Made by a program: the position numbers and the translations under genes. A model generated the notes under the pieces. That model made no database searches. It was not told the origin of the DNA and saw only the letters and a list, made by a program, of their open reading frames with translations. Source: Burkholderia cenocepacia (lineage in GTDB: Bacteria; Pseudomonadota; Gammaproteobacteria; Burkholderiales; Burkholderiaceae). From it: a stretch of 64,000 nt of DNA. Where the stretch lies: NCBI RefSeq assembly GCF_014211915.1, contig NZ_CP060039.1:1302001-1366000 (forward strand), in the 5' to 3' direction. This document shows positions 27,542 to 37,389 of the stretch, in pieces; the stretch's first letter is position 1, and every line of letters starts with the position of its first letter.

Positions 27542-28837
27542 TCATTGCATGAAGGGCCCCCACGACGGCTCGCGAACGGAGCCGCCCTGGACGGACAAGA
27601 TCTGCGGCGGCGCGCTGCCGTCGGAGGGCACTGCAGCCAGAACGTTGCGACCACCCGACTGGGTAGCGTACAGAACGTACTGGCCGTTTGCCGCGAAGCT
27701 CGGCGATTCGTCGCGATTGGTATTCGTGATGGCGTTCGCCGCGCCAGTCTGCAGATCCTGAACATACAGCTTGAAGCCCCCACCCGTGCGGGAGATGTAA
27801 GCGAGCAGCTTGCCATCCGGGCTCACGCGCGGGCTGGTGTTGTAGCTGCCGGTGAAGGTCACGCGCTGCGCGGCCCCGGCGCTTTCACCCTGCGCGGGCA
27901 TCCGGTAGATTTGCGGCGCACCGCCACGATCGCTCGTGAAGTAGATCCAGCGGCCGTCCGGCGAGTAGAACGGTTCGGTGTCGATCGAGCTGCTCTGCGT
28001 GAGACGGCGCAGGCCGCCGCCGTTCGCGTTGACCGTATAGATTTGCGTATTGCCCGTCAGCGACAGCGCGACGGCCAGCGTGTTGCTGTCCGGCGACCAC
28101 GCCGGTGCGCTGTTGTTGCCCTTCTGGTCGGAGACCATGTAGCGGCGGCCGGTCGGCAGGTCATGGATGTAGACGATCGGCTTCTTGCGCTCGAACGACA
28201 CGTACGCGACCTTCGTGCCGCTCGGCGACCAGGCCGGCGAGATGATCGGTTCGGTGCTCGACAGCGCGATGCGCGCGTTCTGGCCATCCGAATCGGAAAT
28301 CTGCAGCTGGTAGCGGTTGCCGGTCTTGATCACGTACGACAGGCGCGTGGCGAACACGCCACGCACGCCGAGCAGCTTCTGATAGATGTAGTCGGCGATC
28401 TTGTGGCCGGCCGTGCGCAGCGTGGTGTCGGTGGCCGTCAGCGACAGGCCGCCGAGGCTTTGCTGCTTCACGGTGTCGTACAGGATGAAGTTGACCTTGT
28501 ACTGACCGTTCGCGTCGCGGTTCACGCTGCCGGCGACGAACGCATTCGCGCCCTTGGCCTTCCATGCGCCGAGATCGACCGAGGCGGTCTCGGGCACGGG
28601 CGTGCTGCCCGCGTCGATGTTGGTGAATTTGCCGCTGCGGGCGAGGTCGGCGCGCACGATCGACGTGACCTGCTGCGGCAGATTCGCCTCGTTCGTGAAG
28701 TTCGCGGTGGCAATGGGGAACTGGGTCGACCCGACACCGGTGATCAGCACGTTGACCTGGGCGTTAGCGGCGCTGCCCGCCGTAATCAGACACGAGGCCA
28801 CGAGTGCCCTGAAACCTAGCTTTGTCATCAAACTCAT
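27542..28837 (-). CDS. tolB: Tol-Pal system periplasmic protein TolB
   Basis: 431 residues from ATG 28837 with GGAAG upstream. Signal peptide ends at AGSAANA before [10 protein letters not shown]. The N-terminal domain is followed by a six-bladed beta-propeller with repeated W-SPDG/TKVAY motifs ([65 protein letters not shown]). An open extension upstream to 29035 is not part of the family protein. The C-terminus ends EPSWGPFMQ. Confidence 0.96.
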   Translation of the reverse strand: MSLMTKLGFRALVASCLITAGSAANAQVNVLITGVGSTQFPIATANFTNEANLPQQVTSIVRADLARSGKFTNIDAGSTPVPETASVDLGAWKAKGANAFVAGSVNRDANGQYKVNFILYDTVKQQSLGGLSLTATDTTLRTAGHKIADYIYQKLLGVRGVFATRLSYVIKTGNRYQLQISDSDGQNARIALSSTEPIISPAWSPSGTKVAYVSFERKKPIVYIHDLPTGRRYMVSDQKGNNSAPAWSPDSNTLAVALSLTGNTQIYTVNANGGGLRRLTQSSSIDTEPFYSPDGRWIYFTSDRGGAPQIYRMPAQGESAGAAQRVTFTGSYNTSPRVSPDGKLLAYISRTGGGFKLYVQDLQTGAANAITNTNRDESPSFAANGQYVLYATQSGGRNVLAAVPSDGSAPPQILSVQGGSVREPSWGPFMQ

Positions 28838-28946
28838 GCTTCTTGCTTCCCGTATGGCTTGGATCGCTGCGCAACGGCAGAGACAGTAAAAATACCCGAT
28901 TCGTTCCCATCTGACAGCGACGCCCGGAGTGTAAGCGCATTTCGTT

Positions 28947-30002
28947 TCACTCCGCCGCCTTGAAGGTAATCGTAATGTCAGATGGGGTACGACCGTTAGA
29001 ATCGGGCGGCAACGGGACCGATGCGTGGATCGCACTGACCACGGCTTGATCCCACCCCGAATTCCCGCTCGAGCGGGAGACCGATGCGCTCAATACGTCA
29101 CCGGACGGCGTGCACCGAATCTTGACGACGGTGGTCAGGCCCGCCCGCTCGCCGCCCCAAACGATGTTCGGCTTGACGCGGCGGCGCACCTTGTCGGCAT
29201 AGCCGGGCGTGGCGGCATTGCCGCCGGAGCCCGTACCCGTGCCGCTTTTCGCGAGACCTTCGCCGCCGCCTTCACCGGCGCCGGACAGGCCCTGCATCTG
29301 CGCGAGGCGCGCGCTGCGTTCGCGGTCGAGCTTCGCGTTCGCCGCCGCACTGGCCTTCGCGCGCGCCGCGGCCTCGGCTTTCGCCTTGGCCTGGGCTTCC
29401 GCCTTCGCCTTGGCGGCCGCGTCGGCCTTCGCCTTCGCTGCCTGCTGCGCTTCGAGCTGCGCCTGCTTTTGCTGCTGGAGTTTCTGCTGTTCGAGCTTCT
29501 GCTGTTCGGCGAGCTGCTGTTGCTTGAGCTTGTCGGCCTGCTTCTGTCTGTCGCGTTCCGCGGCCTTCTGTGCGGCCAGCGCGGCGGCTTGTTGCGCGGC
29601 GAGCTGCGCGCGCCGGGCTTCCTCTTCCTGCTGCGCCTTCAGTTGCTGCGCACGGCGCTGCTGCTCGAGCTGCGCTTCGCGCGCGGCCGCTTCCTGCTGC
29701 CGTTTCTTCTGCTGCAGCGCGATGTCGGCCTGCTCGTCGCGCACCGGGGCAGGGGGCGGCGCGACCTTCACGGGCGGCGCGGGCGTGACGACGGGCCGCG
29801 GCGCGGGGACGTCGGGCACTTCGGTCCACAGCTCGGCTTCGGCGTCGGCCGGCGTGCTGTTCTGCCACTGCACGCCGTGATAGAGGAACAGCGCGAGCAG
29901 CACGTGCATCAGTGCGGCGAGCGCGAACGCGCGCCACGTCCCGCGCTCGCGGGGAGGCTGGAGCGGGTAGGCGGATCTGCGCGTGGATTGCTGCCGGTTC
30001 AT
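28947..30002 (-). CDS. tolA: TolA energy-transducing protein
   Basis: 351 residues. One N-terminal membrane helix ([19 protein letters not shown]), a Pro-rich stretch ([18 protein letters not shown]), a very long Ala/Gln/Lys/Glu helix (residues ~100-245) and a globular C-terminal TolA/TonB-like domain ([37 protein letters not shown]). Bridges TolQR in the inner membrane with Pal/TolB. Its start overlaps the tolR stop by four bases. The Lys/Ala-rich middle makes many spurious open frames on the opposite strand. Confidence 0.95.
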   Translation of the reverse strand: MNRQQSTRRSAYPLQPPRERGTWRAFALAALMHVLLALFLYHGVQWQNSTPADAEAELWTEVPDVPAPRPVVTPAPPVKVAPPPAPVRDEQADIALQQKKRQQEAAAREAQLEQQRRAQQLKAQQEEEARRAQLAAQQAAALAAQKAAERDRQKQADKLKQQQLAEQQKLEQQKLQQQKQAQLEAQQAAKAKADAAAKAKAEAQAKAKAEAAARAKASAAANAKLDRERSARLAQMQGLSGAGEGGGEGLAKSGTGTGSGGNAATPGYADKVRRRVKPNIVWGGERAGLTTVVKIRCTPSGDVLSASVSRSSGNSGWDQAVVSAIHASVPLPPDSNGRTPSDITITFKAAE

Positions 30003-30448
30003 TGCGATTTGACGAGGAGGCCGACGCGCTTGACGCCACGCGCCTTCAGATCGGACATCACGGTCATGACGGCATCGTACTGCACGGTCTTGTCGGCTGC
30101 GATCACGACCGGCTGGTCAGGGTGATCGGCCTGCCGGGCCGAGATGAAGCTGTCGAGCTCGGCCTTCGTCATCGTGTCTTCCTGGGTTGCGCCCGAGTCG
30201 CCCTTGTACTTGACGCTCATCGTGCGGTCGGCCTTGATGTTGACGACGACGGGCGGCGTCTGCTCCTGCGGCGCGGCATTGCCGACGGTCGGCAGGTTGA
30301 TGATCGACGGGGCGACGAGCGGTGCGGTGACCATGAAGATCACGAGCAGCACCAGCATCACGTCGATGTACGGCACGACGTTGATGTCGGCCATTGCGCG
30401 GCGCGAGCGGCCGCCGCGCATGCTGGATCGGATGGGGCTTCCTGCCAT
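29999..30448 (-). CDS. tolR: TolR, ExbD-like proton channel subunit
   Basis: 149 residues. One helix YIDVMLVLLVIFMVTAPLV carries the essential Asp in VVPYIDVMLVLL, followed by INLPTVGNA and a periplasmic domain. Overlaps tolA by four bases and lies ten bases after tolQ. Confidence 0.96.
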   Translation of the reverse strand: MAGSPIRSSMRGGRSRRAMADINVVPYIDVMLVLLVIFMVTAPLVAPSIINLPTVGNAAPQEQTPPVVVNIKADRTMSVKYKGDSGATQEDTMTKAELDSFISARQADHPDQPVVIAADKTVQYDAVMTVMSDLKARGVKRVGLLVKSQ

Positions 30449-30458
30449 GGCGCGCTCC

Positions 30459-31136
30459 TTACTGGGCCTGACGCTGCAGGATGTTCGAGAACTCTTCGAT
30501 GAAGGTCTCGAAGCGGATCGCGAGGCGGTCGATGTCGTGCGCGTAGCGGTTGTACGCGACCACCGCCGGAATCGCGGCGAACAGGCCGATCGCGGTGGCG
30601 ACGAGTGCCTCGGCGATGCCCGGCGCGACGTTCGCGAGCGTGGCCTGCTGCACGTTCGCGAGGCCGCGGAACGAGTTCATGATCCCCCAGACCGTGCCGA
30701 ACAGACCGATGTACGGGCTGACCGAGCCGACCGACGCGAGGAATGCGAGGTTGGCTTCGAGCACGTCCATTTCACGCTGGAACGACGCGCGCATCGCGCG
30801 GCGGGCGCCATCGAGCACGAGGCCTGGATCGCTGAGGCGTTTTTCCTTCGCCTTCAGGAATTCGCGCATCCCCGATTCGAAGATCCGTTCGAGTGCGCCG
30901 ATCGTGTGGCGGTTGTTGGCGGCGCTCTGGTACAGCGCCTGCAGGTCGCCGCCCGACCAGAAATCCTTCTCGAAGCGTTCGGTCTGGGCACGCGCGCGGC
31001 GGATCGCGAACCACTTGCGGAAGATGAAGGTCCACGACATCAGCGACAGCAGCAGCAGCAGTCCCATCACCGCCTGGGCCAGCACGCTCGCGTTGAGGAC
31101 GAGGGAAATGATCGACAGGTCTTGAACAGTATTCAT
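30459..31136 (-). CDS. tolQ: TolQ, MotA/ExbB-like proton channel subunit
   Basis: 225 residues with three membrane helices (VLAQAVMGLLLLLSLMSWTF, VGSVSPYIGLFGTVWGIM, IAEALVATAIGLFAAIPAVV). The conserved GLFGTVWGIMNSF and ATAIGLFAAIPAV segments are those of the TolQ/ExbB core. Start ATG 31136. First tol gene, about 145 bp after ybgC. Confidence 0.96.
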   Translation of the reverse strand: MNTVQDLSIISLVLNASVLAQAVMGLLLLLSLMSWTFIFRKWFAIRRARAQTERFEKDFWSGGDLQALYQSAANNRHTIGALERIFESGMREFLKAKEKRLSDPGLVLDGARRAMRASFQREMDVLEANLAFLASVGSVSPYIGLFGTVWGIMNSFRGLANVQQATLANVAPGIAEALVATAIGLFAAIPAVVAYNRYAHDIDRLAIRFETFIEEFSNILQRQAQ

Positions 31137-31280
31137 AGAGGTTTGAGTAACGTCCCTTCGGGGGTGCCCGGCAAGGGCGTCCGGCGTGCGTGCGGCGCGG
31201 CGCGCCGGCCATGCCTGACGCCGAACCTTGCTTAGTATCGAATCAGAACGGCAAGTTCATAGGCTTTGTCTAAACGGCGC

Positions 31281-31757
31281 TCATGCGCGCTTCGTTGACA
31301 AACCCGTCTGCCCGGCGTCGATGACGGGACCGCGTTGCAACGCGTCGAGCACGACCGGCGGGATGGCCGCGGGCCGAATGCCGTGACGGTCGACGCAGCC
31401 GAGGCGGATATGCCCGGCCACGAGCAGCGTGTTGCCACACCAGGCTTCCTGCGTGAATTCCACCGAGGCGCGGCCGATGCGTCCGGGCCGGCTCGTGATC
31501 GTCAGCGTGTCGTCGAGTCGCGCCGGCGCGCGGTAGTCGAGCGACGTGCTGCGCACGATGAAGATCGCACCGGTGTCGTCGGCGAGCCGACGCTGGTCGA
31601 CGCCGCATGCACGGAGCCACTCGGTGCGGGCGCGCTCGAAGAACTTCAGGTAGTTGGCATAGAAGACGATGCCGCCTGCATCGGTATCCTCGTAGTACAC
31701 GCGCACCGGCCAGGTAAAGCCGGACGGCGCTTCCGGGGAGCGGGTAGGCTGAGTCAT
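31281..31757 (-). CDS. ybgC: Tol-Pal-associated acyl-CoA thioesterase YbgC
   Basis: 158 residues (ATG 31757; another in-frame ATG at 31766). Hotdog-fold thioesterase with the active-site motif VYYEDTDAGGIVFYANYLKF and the Asp/Tyr typical of the 4HBT family, then ERARTEWLRA. Cytoplasmic hydrolase of short acyl-CoA esters, commonly at the head of tol operons. Longer upstream extension in the same frame lacks similarity. Confidence 0.93.
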   Translation of the reverse strand: MTQPTRSPEAPSGFTWPVRVYYEDTDAGGIVFYANYLKFFERARTEWLRACGVDQRRLADDTGAIFIVRSTSLDYRAPARLDDTLTITSRPGRIGRASVEFTQEAWCGNTLLVAGHIRLGCVDRHGIRPAAIPPVVLDALQRGPVIDAGQTGLSTKRA

Positions 31758-31873
31758 GGCGCGCATTCTACCGGAAGGCAAAGGCCCGATTCGTAACCGA
31801 TTCGTAACGGAATGTAGTGCGTCGTAGCACACCGCGGGCCGCCCGGAGGCGGGCCCGCGGCTGCGGGGACGGG

Positions 31874-32620
31874 TCAGCCGCGATGGATCGTGAGGCCGGC
31901 CGGCGCTTGCGCGACCGGCATCATTTCGATCGTATTGATGTTGACGTGCGCGGGGCGCGTGGCGATCCAGTAGATCGTATCGGCGATGTCCTCGGCCGTG
32001 AGCGGCTGGACGTTCTGGTAGACGTTCGCCGCCTTTGCATCGTCGCCGCGGAAGCGGACGTTCGAGAATTCCGTGCCGCCGCACAGGCCCGGTTCGATGT
32101 CGGTGACGCGCAACGGCGTGCCGATCAGGTCGGTGCGCAGGTTCAAACTGAATTGTCTGACGAAAGCCTTGGTTGCGCCGTAGACGTTCCCGCCCGGATA
32201 CGGATAGGTGCCGGCCACCGAGCCCAGATTGAAGATATGGCCGCGACCGCGCGCGATCATGCCCGGCAGCAACGCGTGCGTGACGGTCACGAGGCCCGAG
32301 CAGTTCGTGTCGATCATGGTCTGCCACTCGTCGAGGCTCGCCTTCTGGGCCGGCTCGACGCCGAGCGCGAGGCCGGCGTTGTTGACGAGCACGTCGAGCG
32401 CCGCGAACTCGGCGGGAAGGGCGGCCGGCACGGCTTCGACGGCCGCGCGGTCGCGCACGTCGAGCTCGAACGGCAGCAGCGCGTCGCCAAGTTCGGCCGC
32501 GAGCGCATCGAGGCGATCCTTGCGGCGTGCGGTGGCGACGACGCGATGGCCGCCCTTGACGAAGGCACGGGAGATGGCGGCGCCGAAGCCGGCGGACGCA
32601 CCTGTGACGAACACGATCAT
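31874..32620 (-). CDS. ydfG: NADP-dependent SDR, YdfG-type 3-hydroxy acid dehydrogenase
   Basis: 248 residues from ATG 32620. SDR motifs: VTGASAGFGAAISRA, LVNNAGLALG, Ser in NLGSVAGTYPYPGG and Y-x3-K in YGATKAFVRQF, followed by the YdfG-type DIEPGLCGGTEFSNVRF. YdfG-type enzymes oxidize L-allo-threonine or serine and reduce malonic semialdehyde. Upstream of ybgC in the same direction, with a GC-rich hairpin (31832-31860) between them. Confidence 0.9.
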   Translation of the reverse strand: MIVFVTGASAGFGAAISRAFVKGGHRVVATARRKDRLDALAAELGDALLPFELDVRDRAAVEAVPAALPAEFAALDVLVNNAGLALGVEPAQKASLDEWQTMIDTNCSGLVTVTHALLPGMIARGRGHIFNLGSVAGTYPYPGGNVYGATKAFVRQFSLNLRTDLIGTPLRVTDIEPGLCGGTEFSNVRFRGDDAKAANVYQNVQPLTAEDIADTIYWIATRPAHVNINTIEMMPVAQAPAGLTIHRG

Positions 32621-32760
32621 TGCTGCTCCTGGTCGGTAACGGAATAGCGGGTGGAATCCCGCAAGCCTACTGAGAATGCCGCACCGCGGCAAGACGGCGA
32701 AACGTGTCGGCACGGGCGCGTAGAGTCTGGCCCTTATTGTTTGGGGGCCCTGCCGTGCGG

Positions 32761-32789
32761 TTGCCTATTCATGACGCATCCAATACACT
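32761..32789 (+). promoter_or_regulatory. Probable sigma-70 promoter of glyA
   Basis: TTGCCT (32761-32766), a 17-bp spacer and TACACT (32784-32789). The expected start near 32796 is immediately before the ZTP aptamer, as needed for a riboswitch leader. Confidence 0.7.
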
Positions 32790-32803
32790 AATGCGCTCAT
32801 CAC

Positions 32804-32896
32804 CCCTGCGTGACTGGCGATAGAACCCTCAGGGTTCAAGGTGGAGCATCCCACCGTGAAGCGCGGGGCGCCGTTTTTGCCGTTCGCCTGGGCAGC
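32804..32896 (+). ncRNA. ZTP/ZMP riboswitch (pfl motif) in the glyA leader
   Basis: Shows the conserved pfl-motif blocks in order: CGTGACTGGCGA (32809-32820), the hairpin GGTGG-AGCATC-CCACC (32840-32855) followed by GTGAAGCG, and TTCGCCTGGGCA (32883-32894). GGCGA 32816-32820 and TCGCC 32884-32888 are perfectly complementary, the known pseudoknot. Family knowledge: this RNA binds ZMP/ZTP, which builds up when 10-formyl-THF is short, and turns on one-carbon genes. Its position before glyA fits exactly. The expression platform, 32897-33037, has no obvious terminator, so control may be translational. Confidence 0.92.
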
Positions 32897-33037
32897 CGTT
32901 GTGCGCCGTCGCGTGCATCGCCGGTGGCTGTCCTGCCTCGCGTCATACGGATTCTTCCGCCACGTCGGGCTGGTTTCGCCAGCAGCGCACCGTACTCGGC
33001 CACTCCGGTCAACCTGTACACACTTAACGGAAACCGT

Positions 33038-34285
33038 ATGTTTGACAGAGCCCAAAGCACCATCGCGAACGTCGATCCCGAAATCTTTGCAGCGATCGAG
33101 CAGGAAAACCGCCGCCAGGAAGATCACATCGAGCTGATCGCGTCGGAAAACTATACGAGCCCGGCCGTGATGGCCGCGCAGGGCTCGCAGCTCACGAACA
33201 AGTACGCGGAAGGGTATCCGGGCAAGCGCTACTACGGCGGTTGCGAGTACGTCGACGTGGTCGAGCAACTGGCGATCGATCGTGTGAAGCAGCTGTTCGG
33301 TGCGGAAGCGGCGAACGTGCAGCCGAACTCGGGTTCGCAGGCGAACCAGGGCGTGTTCTTCGCGATGCTCAAGCCGGGCGACACGATCATGGGCATGAGC
33401 CTCGCGCACGGCGGCCACCTGACGCACGGCTCGCCGGTGAACATGTCGGGCAAGTGGTTCAACGTGGTGAGCTACGGCCTGAACGAAAACGAAGACATCG
33501 ACTACGAAGCGGCCGAGAAGCTCGCGCAGGAACACAAGCCGAAGCTGATCGTCGCCGGCGCATCGGCGTTTGCGCTGAAGATCGATTTCGAGCGTCTGGC
33601 GAAGATCGCGAAGTCGGTGGGCGCGTACCTGATGGTCGACATGGCGCACTACGCTGGCCTGATCGCGGCGGGCGTGTACCCGAACCCGGTGCCGCACGCG
33701 GATTTCGTGACGACGACGACGCACAAGAGCCTGCGCGGCCCGCGCGGCGGCGTGATCCTGATGAAGGCCGAGTACGAGAAGCCGATCAACTCGGCGATCT
33801 TCCCGGGCATCCAGGGCGGCCCGCTGATGCACGTGATCGCGGCGAAGGCGGTGGCGTTCAAGGAAGCGCTGTCGCCGGAGTTCAAGGAATATCAGCAGAA
33901 GGTGGTCGAGAACGCACGCGTGCTGGCCGAAACGCTGGTCAAGCGCGGGCTGCGGATCGTGTCGGGCCGCACCGAAAGCCACGTGATGCTGGTCGACCTG
34001 CGCGCGAAGAACATCACGGGCAAGGCAGCAGAAGCGGCGCTCGGCGCGGCGCACATCACGGTGAACAAGAACGCGATTCCGAACGATCCGGAAAAGCCGT
34101 TCGTGACGAGCGGCGTGCGCCTGGGTTCGCCGGCGATGACGACGCGTGGCTTCGGGCCGGCGGAAGCCGAGCAGGTGGGTAACCTGATCGCAGACGTGCT
34201 GGAGAACCCGGAGGACGCAGCCACGATCGAGCGCGTGCGCGCGCAGGTCGCCGAGCTGACCAAGCGTTTCCCGGTCTATCGCTGA
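33038..34285 (+). CDS. glyA: Serine hydroxymethyltransferase GlyA
   Basis: 415 residues, the usual length. Start ATG 33038 ([17 protein letters not shown]). Landmarks: [35 protein letters not shown] (core [10 protein letters not shown]), [12 protein letters not shown], and the PLP lysine in [13 protein letters not shown]. Converts serine and THF to glycine and 5,10-methylene-THF. Preceded by a 240-nt leader containing a ZTP riboswitch, and followed six bases later by nrdR. Confidence 0.98.
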   Translation: MFDRAQSTIANVDPEIFAAIEQENRRQEDHIELIASENYTSPAVMAAQGSQLTNKYAEGYPGKRYYGGCEYVDVVEQLAIDRVKQLFGAEAANVQPNSGSQANQGVFFAMLKPGDTIMGMSLAHGGHLTHGSPVNMSGKWFNVVSYGLNENEDIDYEAAEKLAQEHKPKLIVAGASAFALKIDFERLAKIAKSVGAYLMVDMAHYAGLIAAGVYPNPVPHADFVTTTTHKSLRGPRGGVILMKAEYEKPINSAIFPGIQGGPLMHVIAAKAVAFKEALSPEFKEYQQKVVENARVLAETLVKRGLRIVSGRTESHVMLVDLRAKNITGKAAEAALGAAHITVNKNAIPNDPEKPFVTSGVRLGSPAMTTRGFGPAEAEQVGNLIADVLENPEDAATIERVRAQVAELTKRFPVYR

Positions 34286-34291
34286 TCGCCG

Positions 34292-34771
34292 ATGCGCTGC
34301 CCGTTCTGCCGGCATGACGACACGCAGGTCGTCGACTCGCGCGTGTCCGAAGATGGCGCCGCGATTCGCCGGCGCCGTCGCTGCTCGGCTTGCGACAAGC
34401 GCTTCACGACGTACGAGCGGGTCGAACTGAACCTGCCGGCCGTCGTGAAGAAGGACGGCAGCCGCACGGAATTCGACCGTCGCAAGATCGTCGCCAGCAT
34501 GCAACTCGCGCTGCGCAAGCGGCCGGTTGCGGCCGACGCGATCGACGCGGCGGTCGCCCGCATCGAGTATCAACTGCTCGCGACTGGCGAGCGTGAAGTG
34601 CGTAGCGAGAAGCTGGGCGAACTCGTGATGAACGAGTTGCGCGGCCTCGATACGATCGCCTATGTCCGTTTCGCATCGGTATATCGCCGGTTCGAGGACG
34701 TTTCCGAATTTGCCGACGTGATCGAAGAGTTCCGTCGCGCCTCTCCCGCCAAGACCCCACGTAAGCGCTGA
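34292..34771 (+). CDS. nrdR: Transcriptional repressor NrdR
   Basis: 159 residues. N-terminal zinc ribbon CPFC...CSAC ([33 protein letters not shown]) and an ATP-cone ([20 protein letters not shown]). Represses ribonucleotide reductase genes through NrdR boxes when dATP is bound. Downstream of glyA by six bases, so probably under the same riboswitch leader. Confidence 0.97.
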   Translation: MRCPFCRHDDTQVVDSRVSEDGAAIRRRRRCSACDKRFTTYERVELNLPAVVKKDGSRTEFDRRKIVASMQLALRKRPVAADAIDAAVARIEYQLLATGEREVRSEKLGELVMNELRGLDTIAYVRFASVYRRFEDVSEFADVIEEFRRASPAKTPRKR

Positions 34772-34924
34772 CGCGCTGCGTTCGTTCATCGTCTGCTCCG
34801 TTGGTTCGATTCGCGCCGATTGTGTCGGTTGCGATCGCATGTCGCCAGTCGGCCGTTCGGCAAATGGCGCCCGTCCGCACGCACCGCTACAGTCGTCGCA
34901 TCACCGTGGCGGAGGACGATTGCG

Positions 34925-35488
34925 ATGGAACGGGGCGCTCAACCCTTGAAGCATGTGCTGCAACGACCGGGCGGATTCACGCTCGTCGAGTTGATGGTCG
35001 CCATGTCGCTGGCAGCGGGGCTCGCGCTCTATGCGGTGCCCACGTTCGACCAGTGGCGCATGCGCGAACGCGTGGATGCCCGCTCGCGGGCGCTGCTCGG
35101 GGCGCTGTCGTTTGCGCGTACCGAGGCAACGCGGCTCGGCGCGCGCGTCACGCTGTGTCGCGCCGGGCGCGACGGCGTATGCCTGCGTGCCGGTGAGCGA
35201 TGCGATCCGGCCGAATGGTCGTGCGAGTGGATCGTCAGCGGGCAGGTCGACGGGCAGTCGCGTGTGCTGCGACGCTATCCGCGCGATGCCGAAGTGGCCG
35301 TCGCGGGCGCCGCGCACGAACTGACGTTTGCACCGCCTGTCGGTCAATCGATCGGCGGAATCCGGCGTTTCGAATTGCATCCGCGGCGCAGCGTGTCCGG
35401 CGCCGACGATGCGCGCGCGTCGCGTTGCGTGCGGATTGCGGCAGGCGGCCGCGCACGGCTGGCCGCTGGCCGCTGCGACGCGGCGTGA
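34925..35488 (+). CDS. fimT: Type IV minor pilin, FimT/GspH type
   Basis: 187 residues. Class III prepilin leader with cleavage G|FTLVELMVAMSLAAGLALYA, the Glu at +5 present. Followed by a GspH/FimT-like body (RSRALLGALSFARTEATRLG, VTLCRAG, CEWIVSGQVDGQ). First gene of a tightly overlapping minor-pilin operon; its stop overlaps the next start. Confidence 0.9.
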   Translation: MERGAQPLKHVLQRPGGFTLVELMVAMSLAAGLALYAVPTFDQWRMRERVDARSRALLGALSFARTEATRLGARVTLCRAGRDGVCLRAGERCDPAEWSCEWIVSGQVDGQSRVLRRYPRDAEVAVAGAAHELTFAPPVGQSIGGIRRFELHPRRSVSGADDARASRCVRIAAGGRARLAAGRCDAA

Positions 35489-35895
35489 TCGCCGTGCGCA
35501 ATGCCATGCGCGGCACGTCGCTGATCGAGGCGACGCTGGCCATCGCGCTGCTCGCCACCGTGATGCTGGCCGTGGTCGGCAGCCAGCTCACGATGGCGCG
35601 TGTGCAGCGCACGACGATCTGGCGCGAACGCGCGCTGTGGCTGGCCGATGCACGTATCGAGCGTCTGCATGCTGCTGCGGCGGCCGATGACGACCTCGTG
35701 GCGCTGGCGGCTGCATCGTTGCCGGGCGGCGCGATGACGCTCGATGGCGGGCCGGGTGGCATCCGTTACGTGGTCGTCGGCTGGCGGGGCGGCAATCAGG
35801 GCGCCTCGTCGCGCTGCGGTGCGACGGGGAAGTCGACGCAGCCGCCATCGTGTGTCCGGATGCCGTTTCGGGAGAGCGCCGTCGATGAACGCTGA
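35485..35895 (+). CDS. pilV: Type IV minor pilin PilV
   Basis: 136 residues if begun at GTG 35485; an ATG at 35506 (MRGTSLIEATLAIALLA) would give a short leader and is a good alternative. Prepilin cleavage G|TSLIEATLAIALLATVMLAV keeps the +5 Glu. The short body resembles PilV of this operon type. Overlaps pilW by 11 bases. Confidence 0.85.
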   Translation: MIAVRNAMRGTSLIEATLAIALLATVMLAVVGSQLTMARVQRTTIWRERALWLADARIERLHAAAAADDDLVALAAASLPGGAMTLDGGPGGIRYVVVGWRGGNQGASSRCGATGKSTQPPSCVRMPFRESAVDER

Positions 35896-36718
35896 TCGCC
35901 GTACGTGTGGCCATACGCTGGTCGAAGTGCTGATTGCGATGACCGTCGGGCTCCTCGTGCTCGCGGCGGCCGGTGCGCTGTACCACGCGCAGCATATTGC
36001 GCAGCGTCGCGCGGAAGACGGGTTCAGGATGCGCGATGCTGCCGCTACCGCGCTGATGCTGATCGGTCAGCAGATCCAGATGGCAGGATTCCGGCCGCTC
36101 GATGGCGAAGCGGCATCGTCGTTGCCGCCGGTGTTCGGCTGTTCGGCAGCGCGCGTGCGCGGTAGTGGCGCACAGGTGCGCTGCGAGCCCGCGCGTCTGT
36201 CGTCGGATGCGGTGCTGGTCAGGTATGTCGGCGATTCCGTCTCGACGTGGGTGACGGTGAGCGGCCAGGCGTCGGATTGCCTCGGGCAGGGTGTCGGCGT
36301 GCCGGGCGAACCGGCGCCGGTGGAGAATCGCTTCGATGCGCATGTCAGCCCGTCGACGGGCGAGCCCGAACTGTATTGCGAGGGAAGCGGCCGTCCGGGT
36401 ACGCCGCAGCCCATCGTGGCGGGAATCGATCAGTTGCGCATGCGCTATTTGCGTCGCGGCACCACGCACTTTGTCGACGCCGATACGATGCGTGCCGACG
36501 ACTGGCGCGATGTCGTGGCCGTGCATGTCTGCGTGCGTGCGCGCGGCGAGCCGACGCGCGAACCGACGCGGCAAGTCGACTGCGACGGCCGCGTCGCCGT
36601 TGCACCGGATGGCCGCGCACGGTTGACACTCGATCGCATCATCGCGTTGCGGAACGTCGCCGACGCATCCGATGTTGCGTTGCTCGGGGCAACTCAAGCA
36701 CGCGAGGTGGCGCGATGA
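35885..36718 (+). CDS. pilW: Type IV minor pilin assembly protein PilW
   Basis: 277 residues. Leader CGHTLVEVLIAMTVGLLVLAA with cleavage after G and Glu at +5, then a large body with paired cysteines (VFGCSAARV, RCEPARLSSDAVLVRYVG, ELYCEGSGRPGTPQPIVAGI). PilW-type proteins prime type IV pilus assembly in the inner membrane. Confidence 0.88.
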   Translation: MNADRRTCGHTLVEVLIAMTVGLLVLAAAGALYHAQHIAQRRAEDGFRMRDAAATALMLIGQQIQMAGFRPLDGEAASSLPPVFGCSAARVRGSGAQVRCEPARLSSDAVLVRYVGDSVSTWVTVSGQASDCLGQGVGVPGEPAPVENRFDAHVSPSTGEPELYCEGSGRPGTPQPIVAGIDQLRMRYLRRGTTHFVDADTMRADDWRDVVAVHVCVRARGEPTREPTRQVDCDGRVAVAPDGRARLTLDRIIALRNVADASDVALLGATQAREVAR

Positions 36719-37389
36719 GGGTAGCAGCGCAGTACGCGCTGGGCGACATCTCCCGACGCGTGAAGGCACGGCACGGCCATAAGCGCACCGTCGCAAATGA
36801 TGACGGCCCGCAGCGGACCGCATGTGCCGGCGTTCCGGCGACGGGTCCCCGCGAGCCATGCATGCATTTCCGACTCGCTCGCCGCGCCTGGCGTCGCGAC
36901 GCAGGTCTTGCTTTGCCTGCGGTGATCGCGGTCGGCGCAGCAGTCGCGGCACTGACCGGCACATGGTTCGACGCCGCGTTGACGGAGTCGCGCCGTACCC
37001 GCGCGTTGTCGGATCGGCTGATCGCCTTCCACGCGGCCGATGCCGCGCTTGCCGCATGCACCGCACGATTGCTGCGCGGCTCGGCGCCGTATGTGAACGA
37101 AAGCGAATCGCACGCGGAGCCCGACGCATGGCGACACATGCCGCCGCTGGCGGCTGCCGAAGCGTTCGCGCCATTCGCCGAATGGCCGATGGCCGCGCAG
37201 CCGCCGCGATGCCTGATCGAGGCGTGGCGGCGTCCGGCACGGCAGGCCGGCAGCCGCGCTTACCTGGTCACCGCGCGTGGCGTCGGCGCGCACGCGTCGA
37301 GCGCCGTCTGGCTGCAACATCAGGTCGTGATACCCGACGGTCATATCGTCGAGCTGCGCTGGCGTCGTGTCGCGGCGGTACTCCGATGA
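36715..37389 (+). CDS. pilX: Type IV minor pilin PilX-like
   Basis: 224 residues from ATG 36715, which overlaps the pilW stop; ATG 36862 (MHFRLARRAWRRDAGLALPA) gives 175 residues and may be the true start, because the first 49 residues are basic and unlike the family. The hydrophobic segment GLALPAVIAVGAAVAALTGTW and the region FHAADAALAACTARL match PilX. The +5 Glu of classical prepilins is absent, as is common in PilX. Confidence 0.78.
   Translation: MRVAAQYALGDISRRVKARHGHKRTVANDDGPQRTACAGVPATGPREPCMHFRLARRAWRRDAGLALPAVIAVGAAVAALTGTWFDAALTESRRTRALSDRLIAFHAADAALAACTARLLRGSAPYVNESESHAEPDAWRHMPPLAAAEAFAPFAEWPMAAQPPRCLIEAWRRPARQAGSRAYLVTARGVGAHASSAVWLQHQVVIPDGHIVELRWRRVAAVLR

Noticed and set aside
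27542..29035. Longer TolB start at 29035
   Set aside because: The extension puts about 66 residues before a proper signal peptide; ATG 28837 has a ribosome binding site and the right N-terminus.
29300..29760. Tandem repeats in tolA
   Set aside because: The Ala/Lys/Gln codon repetition encodes the normal TolA helical domain.
31832..31860. GC-rich hairpin between ybgC and ydfG as a terminator
   Set aside because: No T run follows on either strand; both genes also read in the same direction.
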